NCBI GenBank assembly: GCA_022316685.1
Contig: JAKJHU010000663.1
Span: 1 to 64,000 of the forward strand
Origin: Progne subis subis
Taxonomy: Eukaryota; Chordata; Aves; Passeriformes; Hirundinidae
Direction: 5' to 3'
DNA: 64,000 nucleotides
Shown: one piece after another, positions 12,201 through 23,600 of the stretch
Layout of the letters: each line of letters begins with the position of its first letter
Position numbering within the stretch: position 1 is the stretch's first letter
The notes under the pieces: model-generated
The model's database searches: none
What the model saw: the letters and a program-made list of their open reading frames with translations, nothing else
Told to the model about the DNA's origin: nothing
Position numbers and translations under genes: made by a program

Positions 12201-13800
12201 TGCTTCAATTTAACTTTGAGTTCTTGGTAAGTTTTTGAACATACTCTCAGGGACAAAATTGAATGTAAACAACACTAAATCCATGAGTGGCTCATTAAAG
12301 GTCTTGTGCTGTGTCTGTGCTGCTGAGCTGGGCCGAGCTCCTGGCAACCAAGAAAAATTTCAAAAATACATTTCTCCTGAGGAGAAATCCTCCTGCAGAT
12401 GGGTCAATTGTGTTATTTGAAATGTACACTCAGAGTGAAAGTTTACAGTGGCAGAACTACCTTTTCTGTTCCTTTCTCAGTAATTCTTAACTCTCTCTTC
12501 TTTGTTTGTTTTGGTTTCCTTTTGTTCTTAACAGTATAGAACATCATTCTCTTACATGGGATATTAGCTTTTGTCCTTATGTCTACTGATATCTATGCCT
12601 ATGGAACCTTAACTTTTGAATACAATATGTTTGTTTTACCAGCAGATACACATATTGAACTGAAAAAGAGAACTAATCTGTCTCTAGCTCTCACTGCTGC
12701 TTTAGTAAATTCTCTTGATCTTTTTTTAGTTTTTTTTTACTTTTGGGTCTTTTGTCTTCTGCAATTTCAGTTCTTCCATTGGATGAAGCAACATCTCTGC
12801 TTGCTCTTTCTCTCCCTCTTGTCTTTAATCTTTTGAACACTCTGCTTCGTGTAGTTCTAAACTTGTTTTCATAATGTTTCTTTTCTTTGAGTATGGTTGC
12901 CTCCTTTTTTGGGGTTTTTTTTGTGTTAGTTGGTCACTCCAAGCTTTTCTTACGAATGTAAGAAAAATGCTTTTGTGCAGCTCTGACTCCACATCCCAGA
13001 GGCTCTGATGCCGCTTCTTGCTACACCGTGCTGCTGTGAACACTGGCAGGTGCTGCCTCAGGATCCCACAAACTGTGGCCATACCTTGGGGTCAGTGTCT
13101 CCTAGGTCATCTGGACTCTTGGACTCTCAGGTCTGCCTACATTGCTTTTAGGCTCTCAGGTCCACCTGGCTGCAACTCACCCAGATTTTAGGCCCTCAGG
13201 TCTGCCTATTTTAGGCCTCTCAGGCACTCATTCACCTGGCTCCTTTCTTCAGGCTCTTGATCTGCCTGGCTCAGCTCAACCTATTTGGCTGAGCTCCACC
13301 CTCTCACTGCTCTTAGGCCTGCAGTCATTTGTCAGAATCACATCAGGGTCCCCATTCATTTTCATCCGGTCCTCATAGGGGGCACGAGTTGATGGTGGAG
13401 CCATGACTGACACAAAGTCAGTCCCTTATTATCTAAAAACTCTAATACCTTTCTCTCTGTAGCCTACCCATAGGCAGCTCCACGCAGCCTTCGGACTCCT
13501 CCTCTCTTCCTCTTGCAGGATGAGATAACTCTCTCCTGTCCCTTGCATCACTGCCTGACCCTCTCTGTCCCCCACAAGACTACTTGACCCTTCCTCCTCC
13601 CAGCACAGCCTGCAGACTCCAACTGACTCTTGCCCAGCTCACCCACTGTGTTATAACACTCACTCTCATTGGACATAGCTGGGATCTATTAAGGGCAAGG
13701 CTGTTCCCACTCTTGGAATTAGTACAGCTGCAATTTATCAGGGGTGAGATTGCCTTCAGCACTCTCTCTAGTCTCTTTACAATCTGTCCTCCCACACCAA
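12201..13800. other. AT-rich interval of tandem unit 2
   Basis: This is the counterpart of 7,641-9,190. T-rich runs lie near 12,720-12,745 and 12,905-12,925. No gene was recognised. Confidence 0.55.
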
Positions 13801-13804
13801 GGAG

Positions 13805-15290
13805 AATCTGTGTACAGTACAGAACCTCATGGAACCAAGGGGCCATTGTGGCACTGCAAGGCCTTGTGGAACCAAAGTGACCATGGTGACACTACGGAAC
13901 CTCATGGAACTACGGGTCCATGGTGACACAGCAGGGCTGCAGAACCAAGGAGTCCATTGTGACACTACAGAACCTCATGGGATCACGGTGTCCATGTTAC
14001 AGCACTGAACCTCATGGAACAAAGGGTCCCTTGTGACACTGTGGAACCAAGGAGACTGTTGCTGGCAGTACGAAAGCTCATGGAACCAAAAGTCCATTGT
14101 GACATTGTGGAGCCTCATGGAACTATGGAGACCATTAGGACACTTCAGGACTCACTGGGACCAAGGGGCCATTGTGACACTGCAGGGCCTTGTGTAACCA
14201 TTGTTGCACAGCAGAGCCTCATGGAATCAAGGGGATCATAGTGACACTGTGGGGCTCCATGAGATCATGGGGACATTCTGACTCTCTGGAACCAAGGATA
14301 CCATTGTTACACAATGGGGCATCATAGAACCAAGGAGACCATTGTGAACCAGTGGTGGAACCTGCTGAGACTATTATGACACTTCAAGGCTTTGTGACAC
14401 CAAAGGACCATTGTGGAACTGCAGGGCTTTGTGGAACCAATGAGAGAGTTGTGAAATTGCAGGGCCTCCTGGGAGCAAGGAGGTGTCGCTAGAGGACACA
14501 AAAAGAACGACTTCACACAGTCAAGGAGTCAGAACAGAATGAAGTGAATTTTATTTTTGACCTCAATTTATAAAGTTCTTGGATGATGACCAGGGACTGG
14601 AGAATGAAGTTATCACCTCTCCGACCCCATTGGTCACCCTAGAAATCCATCAATTGTCCCTCCTCCAAGGAGGAATGTGAATACAATCACATTGTTTATG
14701 TTACAATCCATGAGAAAACTCCACTGCAAAAATGTAAATATCAGAAGGCTAAAAACTCAGGGCAACAAGGGGCCATTGTGAACACTGTGTGACACCACAG
14801 AACCATGGAGATCATTGTGACACTACAGGGCTCCATGAAACTAAGAGTTCATGTAACACTGAGGGGCCCAATGGAATCAAAGGGCTGTTCCATACTTCAG
14901 GGCCTCATGGAACTGAGGCGCCTCGTGACACTGGGAGGCCTCATGGAGTCCTGGAGATCATTATGACGCTTTGAAGCCTCATTGAATCAAGGGCTCTGCA
15001 GGGTCTTGTGAACCCAGGAGACCATTGTGACACTGCAGGGCCTCATGGAACCAGTGAGGCCATTCTGGCACTCGGTGTCCCAATGGAACCATAGAGCCTG
15101 TGTGACACCACAGGGTCTCATAGAAACAAGGTAACCAAAGTGACACTGCCAGGTCACACGGATTAAGGGGCCATTGTGCCACTGTGGATCCAAGGAGATG
15201 ATTGTGATATTGCTGAGCCTCATGGAAACAAAGATCTGTTCTGATACTATAGGGCCTCATGCATCCAAGAGGGAATAGTGATGCTGTAGG
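13805..15290 (+). repeat. 37-bp minisatellite, long array 2
   Basis: This is the counterpart of 9,195-10,420. The array is interrupted by an LTR-like insertion at 14,484-14,767, after which units resume. Single units are gained or lost relative to array 1. Confidence 0.92.
14484..14767 (-). mobile_element. Solo-LTR-like insertion
   Basis: About 285 bp is absent from the otherwise parallel array in unit 1. Read on the minus strand it begins TGTTGCC and ends GCGACA, so it has TG...CA ends. It contains a TTTATAAA-type box and, further 3', an AATAAA signal within a short tail, as expected of an endogenous retroviral LTR. The insert is bounded by a CAAGG direct repeat (14,476-14,480 and 14,766-14,770); whether that or a mutated 5-6 bp duplication is the true target site is unclear. 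No internal retroviral coding sequence is present. The family was not identified. Confidence 0.65.
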
Positions 15291-15299
15291 GGCCCAAGG

Positions 15300-16020
15300 A
15301 TACAAGAACATGGTTGGCTTGTCCTCCTGGGGGATGCCTGACTGGTCCAGCTGACCTTGGCATGTTGAGGGCTGTTCTCATCTATCCCTGAAGCCCTGAG
15401 TTCTGTGCTTTCCTTCCTGTGAGAAAGAAATGACCTCCTCCTCCAGGTGCCCATGGCCAAAGTTGGAATTCTACTTCCAAATCTGATTATACCAAAGGAT
15501 TGTTCCCATATGAAACGTGCCAGGACAGACAGCTCTGGCTGGCCTTGGCGTCTTGGGGACCACTTCTCATCAGCCTTCAAAATACTGGACGACCATCCTT
15601 CTCTTCCCATGGAGAAAACATCTTTCATGTCCAGGCATCCATGGCCAAAATTGGGAATCTGCCTTCAAAATTCCTTTATCCAAGGATAGCTTTCAGAAAA
15701 AAGCTGCCAGGACTGTCTAGGTTCCCTTGGATTCCTGAGGGGCAGCTCTCATCTTCCTTTTTAACACTGAGGCTCTGACCTTCCCTTCCTGTGCAGAACA
15801 ACTGTCATTCTTTTCCAGAAACCCAGAGCTGAAATAGAATTCCACCCCTAGAACTCCCCATATATCCAAGGGTTCCTTTCAGACAAAACCTGCAAGGACA
15901 GACAAGTCTGTCTTGAATTGGTCTCAGGTGAGTGCCTCTCATCTCCCTGTAAAACCCTGGGGTTCTGTGGTTTCCTTCCTATAGCAAAGAACCGTCCTTG
16001 TCCGGGTGCCCATGGCCTCC
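15300..16020 (+). repeat. Satellite-like repeat of about 185 bp, second block
   Basis: Landmark CCATGGCC positions at 15,453, 15,641, about 15,821 (decayed) and 16,012 give spacings near 180-191. It is the counterpart of 10,440-11,345 with about one monomer fewer. Related sequence in inverted orientation reaches the window edge near 63,900-64,000. Confidence 0.75.
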
Positions 16021-16289
16021 AGCACATGACACTATATAGGAACAAAGGAGCTCTGTGCTCAGTGGTGTGGAGATGGAGGACAGCAGAGGAGAGCCCGGGG
16101 AGTGCTTGAAAGGTTGTTTCAGTGATAGTGGATAATTCTGACAAGGTGGAAAACAGCCAGAAAAGAAAAAATAATACCAAGGACACCTGGGAGGCCCAGA
16201 CTAAGAATAGAGAAAAACTAATTTCTCACCCAGGGCAGGGCTTTGGAGCAAGACACCCCCCAGAAAAAGTCTGAAGCAGCCCAAGGACT

Positions 16290-17110
16290 CTGTGTGGCCA
16301 GGCAGGGGCAGGCAGGACACAGAGCTGTCAGCAAAGGAAGGGGCCAGCGAGGTGGGGCAGCCGGGGGATGACGACAGCCTGCAGGGACAGAGGCGCAGGG
16401 CATGGACACCGTAGGACAGCCTGGGCTGGAGAGGGCACAGGCATGGGCAGCAGCTGAAAGGCCCTGACACAGCCAACTCCTGCAGCACTTGGGCCATGGC
16501 TGCTGGCCCTGGGCCTGAGCCATGAGCAGGAGACAAGGGACCCTGGCAGGCCTGGGGCCTCATTGCCTCCTTGTCCCTGCTCAGCAGCCTGGCAGGGGCC
16601 GCCCCATGGTGCTGCCCTTGGCATTGCACATCCCCACATCCCAGTGTCCCGGGAAGAGCCCTGAGCACTGAGGGAGGGACAGGATCTGCCTTGGCAGGGG
16701 CTGGGGCTCAGGCCTTGGCCCTTTGCATTCCTGAAACACATGCAGGTTTGCTGAGCATCAGAGACACCTTTGCCTTGTTTGTCCCCACCTGTCATCACTG
16801 CCTGCAGTGTTCTGCTCTAACTGGAACCTGGGGACACTTTCTCACTCATGTCCCTCAGAGGGACCCATTAAAACTTTAAGAAACTTCAGTGCTTCAACTT
16901 AATTTTGAGTTCTTGCAAAGCTTTTTGAAGACACTCTCAGGGACTGAATCTGATGTAAACAACACCAGAACCCCGAGAGGGTCATTAAAGTCCTGGTGCT
17001 GTGTCTGTGCTGCTGAGCTGGGCCGGGCTCCTGGCACAGAGGCAGCTCCTGGCAGGCAAGAAGAGCTTCAAAAAGACATTTCTCCTGAGGAGCAGCTCCT
17101 CTCCCAGCTC
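16290..17110 (-). repeat. GC-rich segment, copy 3, at the outer left arm
   Basis: This matches 7,045-7,640 and 11,610-12,200, then the segment after them, until the copies diverge near 17,040-17,110. It also pairs in inverted orientation with about 62,880-63,650. The segment therefore links the tandem-unit family to the palindrome. Confidence 0.75.
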
Positions 17111-17690
17111 AGCAGGGCTGAGGGCACTGCCTGCAAGTACATGAGAGCAGTGAAGCAGAGGCTTAAATAAACTGGAAGGACAATCCTGAGATGATTCACA
17201 GAGAAATTTTCACACCTTTTGAAAATTCTGAACTTCTTCATGGAGAAATCTTCACCGCTCCTGACACAGTAAGTCTCTGGCTGCAGGGATCTCCTCAAGC
17301 TGACCCAGGACAGGACTGACATGATTGTAAGATGGCTCTGCTGCCCTTTCTGCTTTGGGGGAGGATGTGCTCCAGAGCGGGGCTGCCCTGGGCACCGTCA
17401 GAGGGACAGGGCAGGACGGCTCCTGCTGCCAGGGACGGCTGCAGGGGCTGAAGCTGGGGCTGCAGCCAGGGGTGCCCAGGGCTGTTGTGCAGAGCAGCTC
17501 CTGCAGCCCTGAGGGCTCTTGGCCAGGCCAGGGCATCTGCCACCTGCCAGGGGCAGCTCTCAGCCTGCCTGGGAGCTCCCCATGGATGGTGGAGGGGAGC
17601 TGTGGGTGCAAGGAGTGACTCCTGCCAGGGCAGGTCCTGCTGCTGTGGAGAGGGTGCTGTGTGGGCCACGGCTGCTCAGAGCTCCAGCTC
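17111..17690. other. Outer arm sequence, no gene recognised
   Basis: It pairs with about 62,335-62,880 in reverse. Open frames of 120-156 codons occur on both strands in GC-rich sequence, with frame-shifting differences between arms, and no family signature. Confidence 0.5.
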
Positions 17691-19180
17691 CCACCGAGGT
17701 CATTTCTTAAGGGACTTGTCATGAGCTCATTCAGGGCAGGAATTTCCTACCTGAGTCTCTTCTTTCCTGAACCTCTGTCCCCAGTTTTCCCTGGCTCAAC
17801 TTGCTGGCAATGGAAGCTCAGCTGTGCAAGGCAGAACAGGGGCTGAGGCTCTTAAACCATTACCCTGAGGTTTCCTGGGAACCTCAGCAAGTGCCTCCAG
17901 GTCCCCAGCCTCCAGATCCATGCAGCATCCCCTTTCCATGGTGCCCAGGCCTGGGGGAGCTGTTCTTTAATCCCTGCAGCCCCGAGCAGCTGCAGGGCAG
18001 AGCTGGCCCAGGGGCTGGGCTGGGCTCTGGCAGCACTGGCAGGGAAGGAGCCCGGGGCCACAGGAACAGCTCGGGCTGGGACAGCTCCAGCAGCAGAGGC
18101 GTGGGCAGGGAGGGAGGGAGGCAGTGCTGAGGGAAGCCCTGCTGCAGGGGAGATGTGGCACCTGCCGGCCCTGCCCTGCAGGGCACACACTGCCCTGAGC
18201 AGCACAGCTCTTGTGCTCCCTCGCAGCCAGCACAGCCCTCAGCCCGGGGGCTCGGGGCCCTCAGTCCCCTCCTGGGCCGGCAGAGCAGCCGCAGAGATGA
18301 AGGGCATCTCTCCTGCCATGTGCCCATTCCCTGCTGACCAGGGCCTGAGGGCCACTGTCCTGCACTGCTGCTGCCTGCCAGGGGCTGTGCAGGGCTGGGC
18401 AGGGAAAGGCTTTTCCTCAGGGCCCAGCTCTCTCTCTCCTTGCCTTGCCCAGGTGCTCCTGGCATTGCTGACGGGCTCTCTGGGAATGGCAGTTCCAGCT
18501 GCAGGCTCAGGCCCAGCCCTTGGGCTCCTCCTGTGCAGCCTGAGCACAGCAATGGGGTGTCCCAGCTCCCTCTGCCCTGGGGAGCTCTGGGCAGGGCAGG
18601 CTGGGAATGAGCCGACTCTCTCTGACTTTGGGAAAGGCAGGAGCCACTCTGTGTGCCAGGGATCCCTCTGCTCTCAGCAGTGTCTCCTGGCTTTCCAGGG
18701 TAACACGGGAGTGGAGCTCAGAAAGGTGCAATTCCAGGGCAGCTGGGAACAGGAGAGAGGGAGAGAGCCGCTCCCCTCAGTCTGCACTAAGGTTCAGACA
18801 ATTCTCCTGCCTCACTGGACACTCTGTTCTCCCCAGGTGCAGCAGAATCTCTTGTTCTGCCTCCTGCAATCCCCATCCCTTCACCCTGGCAGCTCCTGTG
18901 CCTTAGGAGGAGATTCTTTGTCTAAGTTCAAACACCAGGACAGGCCCCTGCCCTCACTGTTCCCCTGCACTGACTGGGGGTCAGGGCTGACTCCAGGGTA
19001 TCCTGCTGCTTGAGGTCTGGCTCTTCACTGAACATTGGCCAGCAGCAATCTCCAGCAACCAAGGTGAAGGAAGTTCTGCTAGACGTAGACAAAAGGGTGG
19101 TATTTATTGGCAGGGAAATGGTCTGTGAGAAAGGGTTTTGACGCTTCTATGAGAAATCTCCTGTCAAACTTCACTGTTTT
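17691..19180. other. Left-arm-only block upstream of the receptor
   Basis: This is about 1.5 kb with no counterpart in the right arm, where a different block of about 0.8 kb (61,520-62,335) lies in the same place. It is GC-rich. A 286-codon frame on the plus strand (18,153-19,013) has no recognisable domain, low-complexity composition and no matching frame elsewhere, so I do not call it a gene. Confidence 0.5.
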
Positions 19181-19214
19181 TCCTCCTACAGGTTGAAACA
19201 GCCAGACATAGCAA

Positions 19215-20147
19215 ATGTCCAACAGCAGCTCCATCAGCCACTTCCTCCTGCTGCCATTGGCACACACGCGGCAGCTGCAGCTCCTGCACTTCTGCCTCTT
19301 CCTGGGCATCTCCCTGGCTGCCCTCCTGGCCAACGGCCTCATCATCAGCGCCGTAGCCTGCGGCCACCTCCTGCACACGCCCATGTTCTTCTTCCTGCTC
19401 AACCTGGCCCTCACCGACCTGGGCTCCATCCTCACCACTGTCCCCAAAGCCATGCACAATTCCCTCTGGGACACCAGGAACATCTCCTACACAGGATGTG
19501 CTGCACAGGTATTTTTCTTTGCCTTTTTTATGACATCAGAATTTTCCATCCTGACCATCATGTGCTACAACCGCTACGTGTCCATCTGCACACCCCTGCA
19601 CTACGGGACCCTCCTGGGCAGCAGAGCTTGTGCCCACATGGCAGCAGCTGCCTGGGCCAGTGGCTTTCTCAATGCTCTGCTGCACACAGCCAATACATTT
19701 TCCCTGCCCCTGTGTAAGGGCAATGCCCTGGGCCAGTTCTTCTGTGAAATCCCACACATCCTCAAGCTCTCCTGCTCACACTCCAAACTCAGGGAACTTG
19801 GGATTATTGTGGTTGGTGCCAGTTTAAGTTTTGGCTGTTTTGTGTTCATTGTTTTCTCCTATGTGCAGATCTTGAGGGCCGTGCTGAGGATCCCCTCTGA
19901 GCAGGGACGGCACAAAGCCTTTTCCACCTGCCTCCCTCACCTGGCCGTGGTCTCTCTGTTTGTCAGCACTGCCATTTTTGCCTACCTGAAGCCCCCCTCC
20001 ATCTCCTCCCCATCCCTGGATCTGTCACTGTCAGTTCTGTACTCGGTGGTGCCTCCAGCCCTGAACCCCCTCATCTACAGCCTGAGGAACCAGGAGCTCA
20101 AGGCTGCAGTGTGGATACTGATCACAGGACAATTTCAGAAACATTAA
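19215..20147 (+). CDS. Olfactory receptor, OR14-like, intact
   Basis: This is a complete 310-residue single-exon odorant receptor, a G-protein-coupled receptor of the olfactory neuron membrane. It has an N-glycosylation site (Asn3-Ser-Ser), the TM1 Gly-Asn (LLANG, 37-41), the TM2 motif PMFFFLLNLALTDLG (56-70), the TM3 end MCYNRYVSIC (116-125), KAFSTCLPHL before TM6 (234-243) and PALNPLIYSLRN in TM7 (281-292). Length is normal for the family. The usual Asp of the TM3 DRY motif is Asn119 here, whereas the right-arm copy keeps Asp, so G-protein coupling may be altered. A polypyrimidine tract and acceptor AG at 19,190-19,191 fit a spliced 5' leader ending 23 bases before the ATG. An AATAAA lies at 20,178, 31 bases after the stop. 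OR14-like assignment rests on resemblance only; the exact subfamily needs a tree. Confidence 0.93.
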   Translation: MSNSSSISHFLLLPLAHTRQLQLLHFCLFLGISLAALLANGLIISAVACGHLLHTPMFFFLLNLALTDLGSILTTVPKAMHNSLWDTRNISYTGCAAQVFFFAFFMTSEFSILTIMCYNRYVSICTPLHYGTLLGSRACAHMAAAAWASGFLNALLHTANTFSLPLCKGNALGQFFCEIPHILKLSCSHSKLRELGIIVVGASLSFGCFVFIVFSYVQILRAVLRIPSEQGRHKAFSTCLPHLAVVSLFVSTAIFAYLKPPSISSPSLDLSLSVLYSVVPPALNPLIYSLRNQELKAAVWILITGQFQKH

Positions 20148-21095
20148 AATGGTTGGCTATTTCTGCCAATCACTTGTAATAAAATAATCTTCGATTTTTC
20201 TTGTTTGTTTGCTTGTGAGGTTTTTTTCCCTTTGGTTTAGTTTTAAATATTGGCCACAAATAAAGGCCATTGTCCTGTGTCTTGTCTTGATTTTCTCCAC
20301 ATTTTTACTGGCTCCAGACTGTTCTAATGAGGAGCTCTGCTCTCAGTGGCTTTAAATGAATTAAAGGATCTCCCAGCAGAGTTTTCTCCAGAGATCCCCC
20401 TTTTGTTTCCTTCTCTGGAGCTGCAGCAGCAATGTCTGTGTGCAGAGCTGGGGCAGATCAGTGCTGGCACAGCAGCTGTGCCCAGCAGCAGCAGCACTTG
20501 GTGTTGCCAGTGCTGCTCCCGTGCCCCTGCCCCGCTGCCCTCCTGGCCCTGGTGCTGCTGTAGGGCCTGAGTGCTCTCGGGGCCGGGCACAGTGCTGGGG
20601 GTGGCAGTGCCGGGGCTGCAGCAGGGACAGGCCATGGGCACTGCTGGGGCAGCGCTGACGCCTCAGGCCAGGGCCTGGGGGCTCCAGGCTCCTTGCCCAG
20701 GCTCTCTCCAGAACACGCCCAGGCCAATGCTCAGCAGAGAAAAGCCCCGTGAGCAGCCCCAGGGTGGCCGTGGGCAGTGTGGGGGCAAACAGCATCACAC
20801 CATGGGAACGTCCCTTGGGGAGCAGGATCATCCTACAAGTGCTGCAGGAATTGTCTGCAGGCTCCTGCAGTGCCTGGTGCTGTTCCTTGCCAGAGGCACC
20901 ACAGGCCAGGGGGGCACATCTGGGCTGCTGTGTCTGGCTGTGGGGCTCCCTGTTCTGGGCAGTGAGGAGGGGCTGCAGAGGCTCTGCAGGACTGACAGGA
21001 TGGGCTTTGGGGCTGTGAGGAGAAGCTGAGGGACCTGGGCTGCTGGACCTTCTGAGGAGGAGGCCCAGGGCTCATCCTGCAACTGCGGCAAGGGT
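20148..21095. other. Receptor 3' flank, GC-rich, non-coding
   Basis: It carries two AATAAA signals (20,178 and 20,259), then GC-rich sequence paired with 59,637-60,580 in the right arm. Part of this flank (about 20,440-20,700) also resembles 53,210-53,350, next to the receptor relic. That suggests an older duplication of a whole receptor locus. Confidence 0.6.
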
Positions 21096-21099
21096 GCTT

Positions 21100-22840
21100 T
21101 CAGAGAATCACAGAATCACAAAAGCTGGGAAATATCTTGGGAATTATCATGTTCAACCTGTGCCCTGACACCACCTTGTGTCCTCTGAGCCTCCTCTTTT
21201 CCAGGATAAACAACCCCAGCTCCCTCAGCCTCTCCTCTCAGGACTCGTGTTCAAGACCCCTCACCAGCCTTGTTTCCCTTCTCTGGACATGCTCCAGACC
21301 CTCCATGTCCTTTAGAAATTGGGGGCACAGAACTGCACACAACACTCGAGGTGCTGCCTCACCAGTGCTGAGCACAGGGGAAGAATCACTGCCCTGCTCC
21401 TGCTGGCCACACCATTCCTGATCCAGGCCAGGTGCCATTGGCCTTCTTGGCCACCTGGGCACACTGCTGGCTCATGTCCAGCCTGCTGTCCATCAGTGCC
21501 CCAGGGCCCTTTCTGCCTGGATGCTCTCCAGCCACTCTGTCCCCAGCCTGTAGCACTGCAGGGGTTGTTGTGGCCAAAGTGCAGGACCCAGCCCTTGGTC
21601 TTGTTAAACCTCCCTCTGTTGGATTTGGGCCCTGGATCCAGCCTGTCCAGGTCCCTGTGCAGAGCCCTCCTACCCTCCAGCACATCCACACTCACACCCA
21701 GCTTGGTGTCATCTGCAAATTTGCTGATGGTGGACTCAATCCCCTCATCCAGACCATCAATGCAGATATTGAAATCCTCTCTGGTTGGGTCTGATCCCTC
21801 AGCCATCCTGTGGGTGCCCTGTGATGGCTCTCAAGGTGATCTGTTCCAGAACCTTGCTGGGCACCGAGGTCAGGCTGACAGGCCTGGAGTTCCCCAGATC
21901 CTCCTTCCAGCCCTTCTTGGGGATGGGCTCACACTGGCACCTCCAGTCCTCTGGGACCTCCCTGCTGAGCCAGGACTGATGAGAAATGATGGAGAGCAGC
22001 TTGGTGAGCTCATCCACCAGCTGCCTCATCCCCCTAGGATGGATCCCATCTGGTCCCAGAGACACCTGTGAGCATCTGAGGGGCTCAGCAGGTCACCAGC
22101 TGCTTCCTCCTGGATGACAGGGGGGCTGTTCTGCTCCCTGTGCCCATCTACCAGCTCAGGAGAACACTTGTCCTGAGGACAACTTGTCTTATTGTTGAAA
22201 ATGAGACAAACAAGGTGTTAAGCAGCTCAGCCTTTTCCTTATCTCTAGTTACTGTATTCCTCACAGCATCCAATAAAAACTAAATGTTTTCCTTATCCCA
22301 CATTTTGCTATAAATCTATTTGTGGAAACATTTTATTTTTTCAGAAAACTGGTCAGGTTAAATTTAACTGATCTTTCACCTCTCTAATTTTCTTTCCACA
22401 TGACCTAACATCATTCTTAAACATTTCCTGAATTGTTTGATCTTCTTTTGGAGGTGTTGCACCCTTTTTTTTTTTCCCCTTGAGTTCACTCAAAAGTACC
22501 ATGGATGGCCAGGCCAGTGATTTTCCTCACTGGCTCATCTTTTGGCACAATGGGACGGGCTGCCTTTTCCCCTTCAGATTTCTTTCTCTAAGTGTGTCCA
22601 TCCTACTTGGACTCTCCTGTTTTAAAGGGCTGTTTCCCTTATAAAAAATCAGTACCTGATTCAGTACTCCCCAAATCTGCATCCTAGAGAGGCCAAAGTC
22701 TGCCCTCCATAATTTCAGTGTAGATGTTTTGTTGATGCCTTTCCTTCTTTCCCAGAATTTTGGAAAGTTGATTATTTCATGGTCACTGTACCCCAGGCAG
22801 CCTCAGTCCATCACACCTCCCACCAGCCCTTCTCTTTTTG
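21100..22840 (-). mobile_element. CR1 LINE, internally deleted, left arm
   Basis: The 3' end is at 21,100 with the typical GAATCACAGAATCAC tail. Going 5' there are fragments of the second open frame: the FADDTKL reverse-transcriptase box followed by the [15 protein letters not shown] region, then a GPDGIHPRGM region and EDWR...PIPKKG, then the sequence following the endonuclease. The reverse-transcriptase core between the PIPKKG and FADD regions is deleted, and stops and frameshifts are common. It is dead. The same deletion is in the right-arm copy. Confidence 0.88.
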
Positions 22841-23280
22841 CGAACAGCAGCAGACAGAGCTTTCCTTGGCAGTGGGAGTGTTACCAACAATTTGGTAAAA
22901 TGAAAAGCTCCTTAACACATTTAGAAGCAGCATTCTTTATTTGGCTGGATGCACAGGGGAACAGCTCCTCCCAAAGACGTGCATGCTGAGTACAGGAAAG
23001 TTTCTGTTTATATTCTGTATTTTGCATTCATATTCATTGATGGTCCTGGACTAAACATACATTTGATAATCATTTCCCTGAAGTCATTTACATATTTCCC
23101 TTCCCTGTTTCCATGCACTCTTCTGTCCTGGGGGTCTCTCTGGTGGTCCCTGGTGCTCACAGACCCCAATGTTCCAGTCAGCCTGGCTGAGCTGGCAGGA
23201 CACTGAGGCTGGTGAATTTCCAGTTCCCCTTCTTACACAATGGGCATTGTGTGGTTTCCATGGGCCAGTGGTTTTGGAGA
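22841..23280. other. Arm sequence, nothing recognised
   Basis: It pairs with about 57,420-57,870 of the right arm and shows no gene or repeat signature. Confidence 0.45.
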
Positions 23281-23324
23281 ATGAGCATTGTGTTAGCTCA
23301 CCAGGTGTAGACCATTTATCATCT

Positions 23325-23600
23325 GGTAACATGAGGTCACAGAATTGGCTATGACATCACTGAAGAGGCTATGTGAGGTCATGGAGCAGCTAGGATATCA
23401 TAGGCCATCTGTGACATCACAGAGCAGAGGTCAGACATAATAGAGCAGATTATGACATCACAGAGCTGCCTGTGGCATTACAGGGTGGCTGTGTGAAATC
23501 ACAGAGTGGGTTGTGACACCAGAGACCAGCTGTGTGACATCACAGCAGGGCTGTGTGACATCACTGAGTTGGTCACTCCACCCCAGCCCCCCCTCACAGT
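23325..23600 (+). repeat. Tandem TGACATCA-rich repeat
   Basis: Degenerate units of about 27-30 bp are built around CTGTGTGACATCACAGAG. Good GTGACATCAC or ATGACATCAC words occur near 23,351, 23,411, 23,452, 23,533 and 23,556. The inverted partner is 57,195-57,410. TGACATCA is one transition away from the CRE consensus TGACGTCA; whether any site binds a CREB/ATF factor is unknown. Confidence 0.7.

Larger units (their letters stand above)
11605..16290 (+). repeat. Tandem segmental duplication, unit 2 (about 4.69 kb)
   Basis: This is a direct copy of 7,040-11,605 with the same internal order. It is longer mainly because of the LTR-like insertion at 14,484-14,767. The outermost part, from about 15,870, also belongs to the left palindrome arm, since it has an inverted partner at the right edge of the window. 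Confidence 0.9.

Noticed and set aside
18153..19013. 286-codon plus-strand frame
   Set aside because: It is low complexity with no recognisable family and lies in a block absent from the other arm. It cannot be supported without transcript evidence.
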